A stretch of DNA of 64,000 bases from the NCBI RefSeq assembly GCF_037975245.1, contig NC_092571.1, positions 15,869,917-15,933,916 of the forward strand, read 5' to 3'. The DNA is from Apostichopus japonicus. Taxonomy: Eukaryota > Echinodermata > Holothuroidea > Aspidochirotida > Stichopodidae. Both the position numbers and the translations under genes were made by a program. Shown here piece after piece: positions 28,998 to 39,948 of the stretch; position 1 is the first letter of the stretch, and each line of letters starts with the position of its first letter. Below the pieces are notes generated by a model, which saw nothing but the letters and a program-made list of their open reading frames with translations, was not told the DNA's origin and searched no databases.

Positions 28998-29172
28998 GTC
29001 ACCCAGGAGAGAACCTGGGCACAAAAAACCAAACGAAGAACTGCCCGAGCCGCTCTCTACCCCTTGCATCGAGACTGTGACTGTGCGATTATCGTCAGGT
29101 GTGCATCACGATTCCCCTAGAAGGGGAACTGAATGGTACACATGATCTTAGCCAAAAGGGCAGAGAAGCTAT
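28998..29172 (-). ncRNA. U2-snRNA-headed repeat or snRNA-like element (copy 1)
   Basis: On the minus strand this begins with a close match to stem-loop I of U2 snRNA (GCTTCTCTGCCCTTTTGGCT then AAGATCA). After that it departs from U2: the branch-site-pairing GTAGTA region is absent. It continues with a CCCCTTCTAGGGG hairpin, a G-rich middle part, a U-rich GGTTTTTTGTG that resembles an Sm site, and a terminal hairpin CCCAGG/CCTGGG. The copy at 52043 shares both the U2 head and the following sequence, so this is a repeat family rather than a one-off U2 pseudogene. It may be a U2-derived SINE or a diverged Sm-class RNA gene. Confidence 0.5.
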
Positions 29173-29312
29173 GTAGAAGCCCTTTCTTTAAACATTTTTT
29201 AGATCTCTTTCAAAGAGTTAAAGAAGCAAATTTTTAGAGTAATAATGGAAGAAGCAAAAACCTGGAGAGAAGTGGGAAAAAACATACAAGAGGTACAGGC
29301 AAAACATCCTGC

Positions 29313-29318
<6 letters not shown>

Positions 29319-29341
<23 letters not shown>
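29319..29341 (+). repeat. Poly-A tract
   Basis: About 23 A, 150 bp from the U2-headed repeat but on the wrong side and strand to be its tail. Confidence 0.85.
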
Positions 29342-29346
<5 letters not shown>

Positions 29347-30330
29347 ATAGAAAGAATGAATCAGACTTTAAAGGTCTTGCTTTTCAAGTTTGTAAATCAG
29401 TTATTCTTTATTGAATTGGGTTTTCTTTTGAGTGCCCAAAGGTTGTAATAGACTTAACACAATCCTATTACATAACCACATAGAGGGAACTCAATGGGTT
29501 CTAGGTACTTAGAAGTTGGCCCTTAGAGGCTGTCCTTGGAGACAGTCACAAAGGGGGTCTTAGAATCTTCTCATTGATGGTCAACACAAAACTACTTTCT
29601 ATTGATGTATTGACCAGGTAGAGCTTACTGTTGGATCTGCTGACTTAACTGTGTGTAGATCTGTCACTGATGTTTCACAATAGGGAGATTGGAAGAGAGG
29701 TATTAGCTGGGGGCTACAAAGGATCCATTGGGCTTCGTTTCCATAGCAATGAGGGCAATGGGGCGAGGAAAAAGAAGGGCAGGTGTTGCACAACAGTGTT
29801 TCAGAACTGAAGATTTATATAAAAAAAAATTATTACATCAAAACTTCTTTTTACAATATGTTCAACAAATTCCCCCAGGCATGTTGTTTCTATTGCTTAA
29901 ATTTTATTTTGCTTATTTTTTAGAGCAGTAGTACTGTAAATTTGCTAAGGCAACTTCCCTCCTCCCCCCCACCCATCAGGTGTAAAAACAACAACAACAA
30001 CACCCTAGGACAGACATGGATTTGGTAACAAACAGAGACTTCCTTTATTCCTCTAAAGCAACAGTAATATAAGAAAATGTTAAATTAATAACAAGAAGTA
30101 CTGAGTAGGCACTGGCAGTCCATATTCAGCTTAACTTGTTTAACTCTGAGGAAATACCATATGTTGTTTGGATGCAACTGCAACATATATACCTTGACAA
30201 CAAATACCTCAAAAAGCAATGTTCAACAAGACCTCACTAAGCAATGTTTTCTCTACCAAAAAAAAAGATCCACAATGATCACATCTTCAGATTATTCCAG
30301 TAAAACAATGATTACAAAATCGTTGCAAAA

Positions 30331-30387
30331 TTGCATCGTCTTAAAATCATTGCATCTTCTTAAAATTATCGCATCTTCTTAAACTTT
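30331..30387. repeat. Three-copy 19-bp tandem repeat
   Basis: Units of TTGCATCTTCTTAAAATTA with few changes. Confidence 0.9.
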
Positions 30388-33300
30388 ACAGCACTTCCAG
30401 AAATGAGTACGGTATCACTGAAAAGACTAAGTTTATGGATATCCTTGCAGGAGTGGTGCATGGCAAGATATAAATGAGTCATCTGACAGTGCTCGATGCG
30501 TCATCGCATTTTTCTGCCCCAGTTAAATGAGGATGTCTGTCTGTATATTGCCATACTGTATATACATCTGTTCTAAAGAAAAGCAATGTTGCCACTTTGT
30601 GAGACAGGCATCCTGGACCAATCGTATGCAAGCAAAATTAGATCATTTCTACACCCATTTTTTCTTTAACTTTGCTGTCCTATCCCTGACAGAAAACTCC
30701 TCCGGTGCGAGCTAATAAAATTTCTGCATTGCTTTGACAATTTCGAATCAGCAATCTCGAAGAGTAAGCAAAATTCATTGATCAATGCAAAATATCAAAA
30801 AAATCTGCTAAGGAAGAAATCTTCTGTACACATCTCAGTGATTCTATAACAATATCACAAAACTAAGCAAGCAAGCCCTCTGCAGATAAAAACAAAACTA
30901 CATGCTTAACAGTATTCTAACTAGAATAGCAAAGCATGAAAATCATGTTACAATACACATAACGTCTTTCATAAGAAACCAATTTACATCTTGGACAATT
31001 TTTTTCATTTCTACATTAAGGTGCTTTCATTTCTTCATTGTCGGCAAATATTAATGTTATATAGTTTATCTGCCATACATAATACATATAGTATTCTTCA
31101 GCTTTATCAATAAAAGCAATGTTCCAATTCGTAGCTGACTACAGTAGGCACCTAAATCTGCTAACATGTTGTGGATATCATGTTGGAATCGTGCTGACCC
31201 AAAATATTCCAGCAAATTTGGACGAGGAGTAGGATATTTCTAGGTCTTCAGAAAATGACCTCTCGATACATTAAATGACCTTCAAACATATGATTGCATG
31301 TATGAAAACTTTAACTCACACAAACCACTGACGAAATTTTGTCCCAAATCAAACGAAAAATGACTAAATGGCAGTCATTCAAACACGGTGGCAAAAAGTG
31401 ACAGAATTTCGGCTCGGCTGCTAAACAGTAGCTCAGCTGAAAGCTTTCAGATGAGCTAAAAACGAAAGCAAAACACACACAAATGTAGGAGATGATGACG
31501 GAGGGCCTTGTCGATTGCGGTAACTAAGAGAATGCAAATATTGACAAGGAAATGCTAGCTACCAAACTGGGAAAGCTTAACAGTAACTAGGACAGCTGGG
31601 AAACACTGACTATCACGAGATACAATGTAGGGTTCAAAGTTTGTGGTAGCATTTTCAAAAGCTCCAACCCTTTTCTCTCATTGAATAATATATTATAGGT
31701 CCCTTGAGAAAAACCATACGTATTAACATTCTATTGCTACTTGACCATTTTGTATATCATTTTTGCGATGCAATAATGGATGAATTACTCTCTGATATCA
31801 CATTACAGTATAATGAGTGAGTTAGGTTGGATAGTCAAAATTAATATGGACACTTTCGTGTTATGTCAAGTCAGTTTAAGAGTATCAGCAAAACCACAAC
31901 AAACGTAGACATCATCTTCTGTTTATATGACAGAGATATTTGTATTGAAAAACCTCCAACTTCCCTCCTCCTCCCCCCCCCCCCCATCAATATGTAAGGC
32001 ACACCGGTCTCTGGGAGATACCAGGGTATTAAGATAGTGGCACGTTGCCATGTTTTTAATGTGACAACCTTTTCCCCATAGTTAATGTATTGTAGTCTTA
32101 TATTAACTTTCAGTTTCTCAATAGTCCACAAGGTCAGACAGTCTCTGCAGTGCATTCATGAATGTTCAAGTAATGTTACTAACACAAAAGTGAAAAGTCT
32201 CATTAAAATTTTAATTAAAAAAATAAAAAATCACAACCTCCTCTACTCATTATAATAGAACATGATAAGGAATTTAGCAAGATCACTTCACAATCAACAA
32301 AGTCAAAACAACATGATGAACAACCAGTCTTTCTAGCTTTCCTGATGTATCAAAATCTGGTCACAATTTACTAAGAGGAAGTGGTTAGCTAAATGGCAAA
32401 ACCATTCAACACAGACTTGTGTACAACAAGAATCTAGTTACCTATACCACACATGTGTATCATAGTATAATGCATACAAGGACCAATTCAAAGTATGACA
32501 ACACATTCTAGTACTGTAACAGATCCTCTTATACCCGGAAAAAGAGATGGGATAACCATGCATTTAAGTCAACATTGTTTATAATTTTGCTTCACAATAT
32601 AGTATTACTCACCATCGTGCCAAACACTTTAAATATAGTTCATTGTTAGTGGTCAAAGACAATGGCTGGAAAGTAGACTGCGTCATATGATTGTAGCAGT
32701 GATGCTAATGTTATGGTTAATCTCCTGTACTTAACTGTGTATTTGCAATACAGGGTCACAATCTGTTCTGAAGATTATTTGTTATACTGATAAACTTCCT
32801 CATCAGGTGAGAGAAGAAGGGCCATATATATGCTTCCTAAATGTCCCCCCCCCTCAACTCCCCCCCCCCCCACAACCACCCACCAAAAAAAGCAGCATGT
32901 GTACTACATGCATACATACAGTACTGGATACATGCAAGGCTTATAGGAAGTATGGTAGGATACTAGGAAATTACATTAGCAAACAAAGAGCAGATGACAA
33001 CACAACTGTAGTAACATCAACATTTTTCATTCCTAGTAAAGTAACAGATTAATTTTATGGACTACCCTACTGTTGTACACTGCAATCACATACACATGTG
33101 AAAGCCATGTGAAATTTTAATTTGTAAAGCTGCACATTTACTTGACTTAGCAACTGAGCTGATTGCATAATTTGTGCAAGTAGTTTTTTTTTTTGCCCCT
33201 GACGATATACAAACCTACATATGTTCAATACGCTGCAACCACATCTAATATGACCAGCAACATTTTATTACAATCTTTGTCTATTGTGGCAAGTCATAAT

Positions 33301-35475
33301 TAACATATTAATTTAATTTTTCCCATGATGGGAAGGAAATACAAAATTGGTCATTTAAATGTTTCCACCCAAAGCCACATGTGACGACTGGGTTAGAGAG
33401 GATTCCTATGATTGAGAAGACCTGAAATGGCTTGGTACAGAGTTGTAGTGAGTCTATACACAATACTCTGATATTCTAAGCATAGTTGCCTATACTTTAC
33501 ACTGGGACCTTGTCTAATTTGTACTAGTGTCAAAGTTTGGCGGGAAAAAAATTGAAATTTAGTATCTATATAAAAGATACTCATACAAGATAAAGTGAGC
33601 CATGTTCTTGTACTCATAACACATGGGAATTCTAATTGTACTCCTGTTACCGAACTTATACTTCAAGTATGGCTGGCCTTACACTGATATATGTTACGTA
33701 CATTTGCAGCCATCAAATCGAACCAAAGTAGGTTTTACTAAACAGATATCTGCTTGAGGAAAAAAATAAAACTACACCCCACAACACTGGTCAACAAAAA
33801 AATCCTTTCATGTTCAAGGCAATCATTCTATTATATATGCATATCATCAGATTCACCTCTAGGAAGAACAAGAAAATTGAGAGACCGGGAAGATAATGGA
33901 TGGCACTGGTTAGCACCTAGCACACAGTATGTTAACATACAGCACATGTCCAAGTTAAGAAAAAATTAAACAATGATACATGAAAATAGCAATACCACAA
34001 CATGAGATATTACTTAAACTGAAATTTAAGAGGGTCTCGAAGCAAAAACTTGATGATTGTTTTTATTCTGAAAAACTTCTTTTGTACAACATGCAGCAAA
34101 TTAGAGGGTTTCATAACAATGTAACATAGTGCACAATCATTTGCTATGTGGTCAGGAGTTGGAAATAAACTTAAATCAATGAAAATGACCCTGTATGATG
34201 GATGCAGTGCCATTTTCTTACATTCTGATCAGGAAAAACTATTAAAACTCAGAAAAGATGACGGCTTGCTATTGACCTGTGCAGTATTGCTGCCATGTCT
34301 GCCATGAACAATTTTGGGGAAGAGACTCAAAAATCTATAAAATAGAAAATAAAGCCTTTCAAAGACCATGGTTTTCTGTTCTTTGTGTATAATACTATGA
34401 AAAATAAGAAAGTGAAAGCATCTTTCTTATAATTAATACTTTTTGGCCTCGCAGTGATGAAGTCAGGGAAAAATTTTGCTAAAAAAACTAAGTCCCACAA
34501 ATTGACACCTGAAAATCTTAGGATTACTTTTTCAGACATTAAAATATAAAAAGAGGAGTCAAATTTTACACAGAGCTTAATAAAATGTGATTAGAATTAA
34601 CAGCCATAGCTTGGAAAACCATTTTCCAAAAATTATTTTTTAGTCCCTTCTTGGTTTTGAGCTGGGAGGTTGATCATGTAATTTCATGGGGAATGGCTGG
34701 TTAAACTTCAAGCCAGCAGCCTGCTAAGCATAGATGATCAAGCTGAAGAGAAAAAAATCTTCACCAAAATCGCTAAATTTGTTCCATATTGGTAAAATAA
34801 CTATACAAAACTGCATTTAGTATAGTTTCAGTGGTGATAAACATTTTTAAATACGAAAATTTTGGATCCAAAAGTGATTACTAATGCTTATGTACGGAGG
34901 TGTAACACTAAGTCAATGGCTGTGTGTGGAATGTATACGCATGGTACGTGTTTGAATGGACGCTGGAATGGCGTGCAAAATTTTGCTACATACATGTAAC
35001 AGCCCCATTTCAGTACAAATTCGCATATTATATACCATGTGTCTCAACGTTCCTTAATCTATCACCTCTTTATGTGAGATGGTAACAATTCCCAGGTTAT
35101 TTCAAAATGTTAAGGTTCTTCCCTCCGATCATTTTTGGAACTCTTCGCCAACAGACTCCAAATTAACAAGATGGAGGAGGCTCACCTACATAACATAACG
35201 TCCGTTACTAGCCACAGCCACAGACTACCAACTTTCAACTCGTTGATCGCATCGATATAACATTACTTTGCTTCAAATATTTGACTGCCATGTAATTCAA
35301 AGTCTGTAGAATTCAAATGCGTTAAAAATTCATCTAATGAACTTGAAATTCTATAGAAGTTTTAGTTTTTGAAAATTTTTCTTAAACCTATACAGACTTC
35401 CAACGTGGATCAATCACGTTACTCGCGGCCATAACAAAAACATCGTCGAGTTGACGAAACGAGGCTCAAACTTAC

Positions 35476-35558
35476 CTTGCAAAATGCTCCACAAGTTTGT
35501 CTTCCCGAATATCATCCGGTAAATTCCCAACCCAGAGATGCCTGGTTTCTCGTACCAT
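35476..35558 (-). CDS. SPEN: SPEN (split ends / SHARP) coding exon 1, N-terminal half of RRM1
   Basis: This exon encodes the extreme N-terminus of a Spen-family protein: MVRETRHLWVGNLPDD followed by an IREDKLVEHFA segment. The opening nearly matches vertebrate SPEN and contains the RNP2 strand (LWVGNL) of the first RRM. Spen proteins are large nuclear corepressors with N-terminal RRMs and a C-terminal SPOC domain. They bind RNA and recruit SMRT/NCoR-type complexes, for example in Notch signalling. The start is secure: an in-frame TGA lies five codons upstream and the MVRETRHLWVGNL opening is a family hallmark. The exon is 83 nt (27 codons plus 2 nt) and ends at a consensus donor (GCAAG then GTAAG), so it leaves in phase 2. 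Joining it to the exon at 4813-5067 restores the Arg-Tyr-Gly of RRM1 exactly. The rest of the protein is outside the window. Confidence 0.95.
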
Positions 35559-35737
35559 GCTTGCAGTCGGTCATAGTCCTAGTTATTTCCACAAAAAATG
35601 GTCAAAAAAGCTGATTTTCCGTAGCGAAACATTGGTACCAAAACAAGATAGCTGACTTTACTACACAGTGTGTATGGTATGTCAATGAGACAAGTATAGC
35701 AGCGAGGTTGGCATCCAATCACTAAACTGATCGCTGA

Positions 35738-35745
35738 TGACGTCA
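35738..35745 (-). promoter_or_regulatory. CRE palindrome TGACGTCA upstream of SPEN
   Basis: A full CREB/ATF site (TGACGTCA) lies 180 bp upstream of the SPEN start codon. A CCAAT sequence on the plus strand at 35715-35719 is 19 bp away. CRE plus CCAAT is a common arrangement in proximal promoters of housekeeping and regulatory genes. The transcription start is not visible, so it is inferred that this is the SPEN core promoter region and that the 5' UTR is short and unspliced. Confidence 0.45.
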
Positions 35746-36762
35746 CTTGTAGTTTTGACATATAAATAGCGTACATTAGTAATTCCACGTTGCTTGAGAA
35801 TGCGATACATATTTTATCGTGTCCATCGCATACAAAATCATTTTGTTATTTCTTTCCTGAACGATGTTTAAGGTCGGCATAAAACATCAGCAAAGTTTTC
35901 ATTTTGCATCACGTCTTCAAGTTGAATCTTTCGAGCTTAGAAATATTGATAAAAAAGAACAAAATATCGTCTGTGTCAACGTACCAGCTGCTGTGTAGTA
36001 ATTTGTGACTTACACAATACATTCCATACGGAACAGGGATGCATGGTCGTAACAATATATGTAATAACGTAAATCATTTGGATTGTCGTGTCTTCTAATC
36101 TCTTTGGGTTTTTATTTTTTATTTTCCTTTAATTATTCGTCTTATTTTATGACCGGGTCACAACAATTGCATTCAAGAATGTTATTAATTGTCTTCGTTT
36201 ATATGAAGTGTGGTTTCAAACTAAATGCATTATGCCATGTATGATGCATAGTCATGCATAAACGCCATTTCGCTATGTCTTGCTAAAATTGCTTCCGCTT
36301 AATAACATGTAGTTGAACGTGAGCATAATTGAAAATTTCGACTATATGGGTGTGCCTCTTAGAGGAGTGTCTCCAACAGTTTTTTAACTTTTGAGATTGT
36401 GAAGTTGAACACAGTCAGTCGACGCTTGATGATCATTGAACACATCTGCATGATAAAAAGATATATTTAGGAATGACGTAATCGTTATAATTATATATAT
36501 GCCGTGTACAGTGAAGCGCTAAACTCATTGAGGAGTATATGTTTTGCCGAAGATAATGAAAGCTTTACGGTTCTGATACACATGCATGTAAATTAATAAA
36601 GGCAACTTCGATATTTAATGGCGAATAATTCCACTACAATTTAAAAAAAAAAATTTAAAACTTAAGGATATATGAAAAATGTATTGTTATGCGGGTAAAT
36701 AAATTTATTATATTACATATTTTTAAATTGATTTGATCTGAGTTAGCTGAGGTTAAATATAT

Positions 36763-36776
36763 GTTGCCATAGTAAC
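36763..36776 (+). promoter_or_regulatory. RFX-type X-box upstream of SPEN
   Basis: GTTGCCATAGTAAC is a full match to the X-box consensus. It lies 1.2 kb upstream of the SPEN start codon, on the promoter side. Confidence 0.4.
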
Positions 36777-38159
36777 AAGGTTAAGAGGTGCGTCTGTAAT
36801 CTACCAATTATTTTGTTTTTATTATCGGGATGTTTGAGACTGAACGTAGAAACTACACACACACTTTAAAATAATTTTGAATTACAAATAGCGTGATCAA
36901 GCCGCTTAATTACCATCATTAGTGATCAGCAATATTACGTAGCCTTAATTTTTGTAACAGTAACTAAAGGTGAGGATCCCTCAGCATATTGGGATATCAT
37001 TCAAAAGTTTAATTAGTTTATGACTGTTTATGAATGTGTTCATCCACTCGGGAAGAAAATAAAGGCAAAGCCTGTATTGATTTGTCTGATCAGCGAAGAA
37101 TACCCCCTACCCTTCTGGCACCTCCATCCCCTCCGTCCCTACCCCAAAACCCAACCGTCGCTTCGTTTCATTGCCCGCACAGTAGCTAGAAAACACATGA
37201 GTATGCACTTACTTGAAATTAGGATGTATAAAGTACACTTATTAGCATAGTCGCTGTATGCGTGTAGGTCATTTGCGTAGTTTTACTATAGCCTCTGTTT
37301 CATTATGGTTGATATAAGTACCACTTACTGTGGTAAAATACCACGGTGAAAATATTAGCAAAATTAATAGCAAGAAAGTAAAAACAGTCCTAGAGTTGAT
37401 CCATGCGTAGTAAGTTAAACGTACTGGAACAAACCAATCTTTTTTCTTTCTTGAACGTTAAAACAATTGTTGAAAGTTTGTTTACGACGGTTATTAGCTG
37501 ACCTATGATCATTATCTCTTCTTTTTTTTTTCCCCCTTTTTTCTCTCTTTTTAAATTTTTTTAATATTTTTTTTATTTAGCTATTATGGAAATTTTTTTC
37601 TAATCAATTCTAAAATGCTGTTTCGTAAATGAACCTTTCATCCATTTTATAAAAGCACTTTATCGTTTTTCTGTTGCTCGGTACTCCACGGTTGAACGAA
37701 TTTCTTTACACTACAGTGATTACATTGTGTGGGTGGCTCTGCGAGAGGTGTCAAGGCGGAAAAAATTCTACGGAGACGTGTAATCGACATTTATCTGTTT
37801 TCCTGGTTTTGTCCCACTGCACACTGTTAAATGTGCATGCAGTATAAGTTCATCAATGGCGGAACATTATAACGGATGCATTCTGATAACAGTTCTATGA
37901 AGTCAAATTTCTTAGATTTATGAAATTTACTCTTATGGTATTATACCCTATTTAAAACTTTATCAATGCAGGTCTAATGTCTTTTTATCAATGTATTATC
38001 GATCGTATAATGTATGCCTTGTTAATTGCTGACGAATCTAGAATGAATCTTCTGGGCTTCCGTATAACTGTCTTTATTTTGGCCTTCTATATAGATTCCA
38101 GACCGCTTGTGCGTGTTATGAAACGTAGTGCTTTATAGTAGTGTGTGTCTTTATGCTTC

Positions 38160-38274
38160 ACTCACACACACACACACCCACACACATATATTTATATATA
38201 TATATATATATATATACATACATACATACATATATACATACATACATATATACATACATACATACATATATATT
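38160..38274. repeat. Compound CA / TA / CATA microsatellite
   Basis: CA repeats lead into TA repeats and then into alternating CATACATA and TATA blocks. The open frames here are simple-sequence artefacts. Confidence 0.95.
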
Positions 38275-39774
38275 ACATGATTCACAGTATGTGCAATTGA
38301 CTTATCGTGTGTTTGAAATTTAAAGAAGCTGCCGCCACAGGAATACGTGTGCATGCACAAACATTTTCCCAATCATAAATTTTCGATTTTTCAAGAGTTT
38401 GGTTCTTTTCAAACACCTTGATGAGTAACCTTAGAAACTATACTTTTAACAGCAGATTGTGCTTCATTGGTACTGGTCAGTTATTTAAATGCCAAATTGG
38501 TTCTTTCAGATGCAGGAAGTATTATATTTAGCTTGAAACATTGCCGCTATTATATCAGGAAATGGAAACATGATTATGTAATTTTAGTATAATGCAAGAA
38601 GAGTCAGCTAGCTATCATTATGAGAGTATGAATTATGATTGTGTATTGCGCAATGGATTGTTGAAACAATATATGCTACATAGGATAAAATCGTGCTACA
38701 AGTCAATTAAAAGAAATAAGCATTTTCTTTTAAGTATCGGTACTTGAAACTGGACGAGGTCGGCTGAAGCAAGATGTATATAAATATATCATTCCTCTTG
38801 TATGGAGCGATGTTCATTAAAGAGGCTATTTGTATTTAGTCGGCACGTTTACCACACCAACCCATTATGTTCATAATTGATAGATTTTTTTTCACCAAAG
38901 GAGGTTCAAAACGAGCTCAGTACGGTTTTAAATTTGTGCGTCACTAAAACGGCGTTACTATGTCAAATGTTTGTGAATGGCACGTTTAGTCTAACAAGTG
39001 CTACTGGATTTTAGTATGCATGCAATTGGTATCGAAAACCTCACCAAAAGCAACTAAACAATCTGCTTTATTTTTCACATTCATTCTTTCATGTTTTTCT
39101 ATTTATTTATTTATGAGAATCTAATATGTGGCATATTATTTTTCAGTAATGTTTTCACTTAAAATAAATGAATGAAACAAGCAGTCTGTAGCATGCTATA
39201 TGGCCAAACCCTCATAGACCTTGCAAACGACTTTATCAAGTCGAAATGACCTAGTTGAACACCTGTTGCTACCGAGTCAATCGCACACCCTGTTATATTA
39301 TTCACCTATTCTACTACAAGGTGTTTGGGGCCTTTACTGTATATCCATAGTATATATATATAAACAGGTGACAACCTGTATACGTGGTTATCTAAAGAGT
39401 GTACACGTCATATTTTATTTTTCATGCGTTTCAAATTGGTAGAGTTGAAAAAAAATTGCCGCCTTGAAAGTGTGAATCACGCCTTCGACCTACACATACT
39501 AAACCGTTTAGATTTTATCACCCATCCATGCATTGTTTTGTCTGGTATAATATGCACAGTGTGTTTAATAATATGCAGTAAAATAAGATCGAGTGCTGGT
39601 GAAAGGCTACGTGTATTTGTTGGGTGAGTGCATGGCGGATGTTTGTATACTTTGAACGCTTTTAGTACGTGTACACATTGACGTGCAGTCTAGACACCCC
39701 CATTCATGCACGTGAAGAAATAACCATAGGTACAACCGTCTAGGGGTGGGGATGCGGGAAATCCTGCATTAGTG

Positions 39775-39948
39775 AATGTATATAGATGTGTATGCATGTG
39801 TGTTTGTATGTGCGTGTTTGTATGGGTGTGTGTTTTTATGTATGCATGTGTGAGTATGTATGTATGTGGATATGTATGTGGATATGAATGCATGTGGATA
39901 TGAATGTGAATATGTATGTGTGTGTATGTATGAATGTATATGTATTTG
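39775..39948. repeat. Degenerate TATG/TGTG repeat
   Basis: About 175 bp of imperfect TATGTG-type repeats with period mixtures of 4 to 12 bp, including GGATATGAATG variants. The His/Thr-rich minus frame over it is an artefact. Confidence 0.9.
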
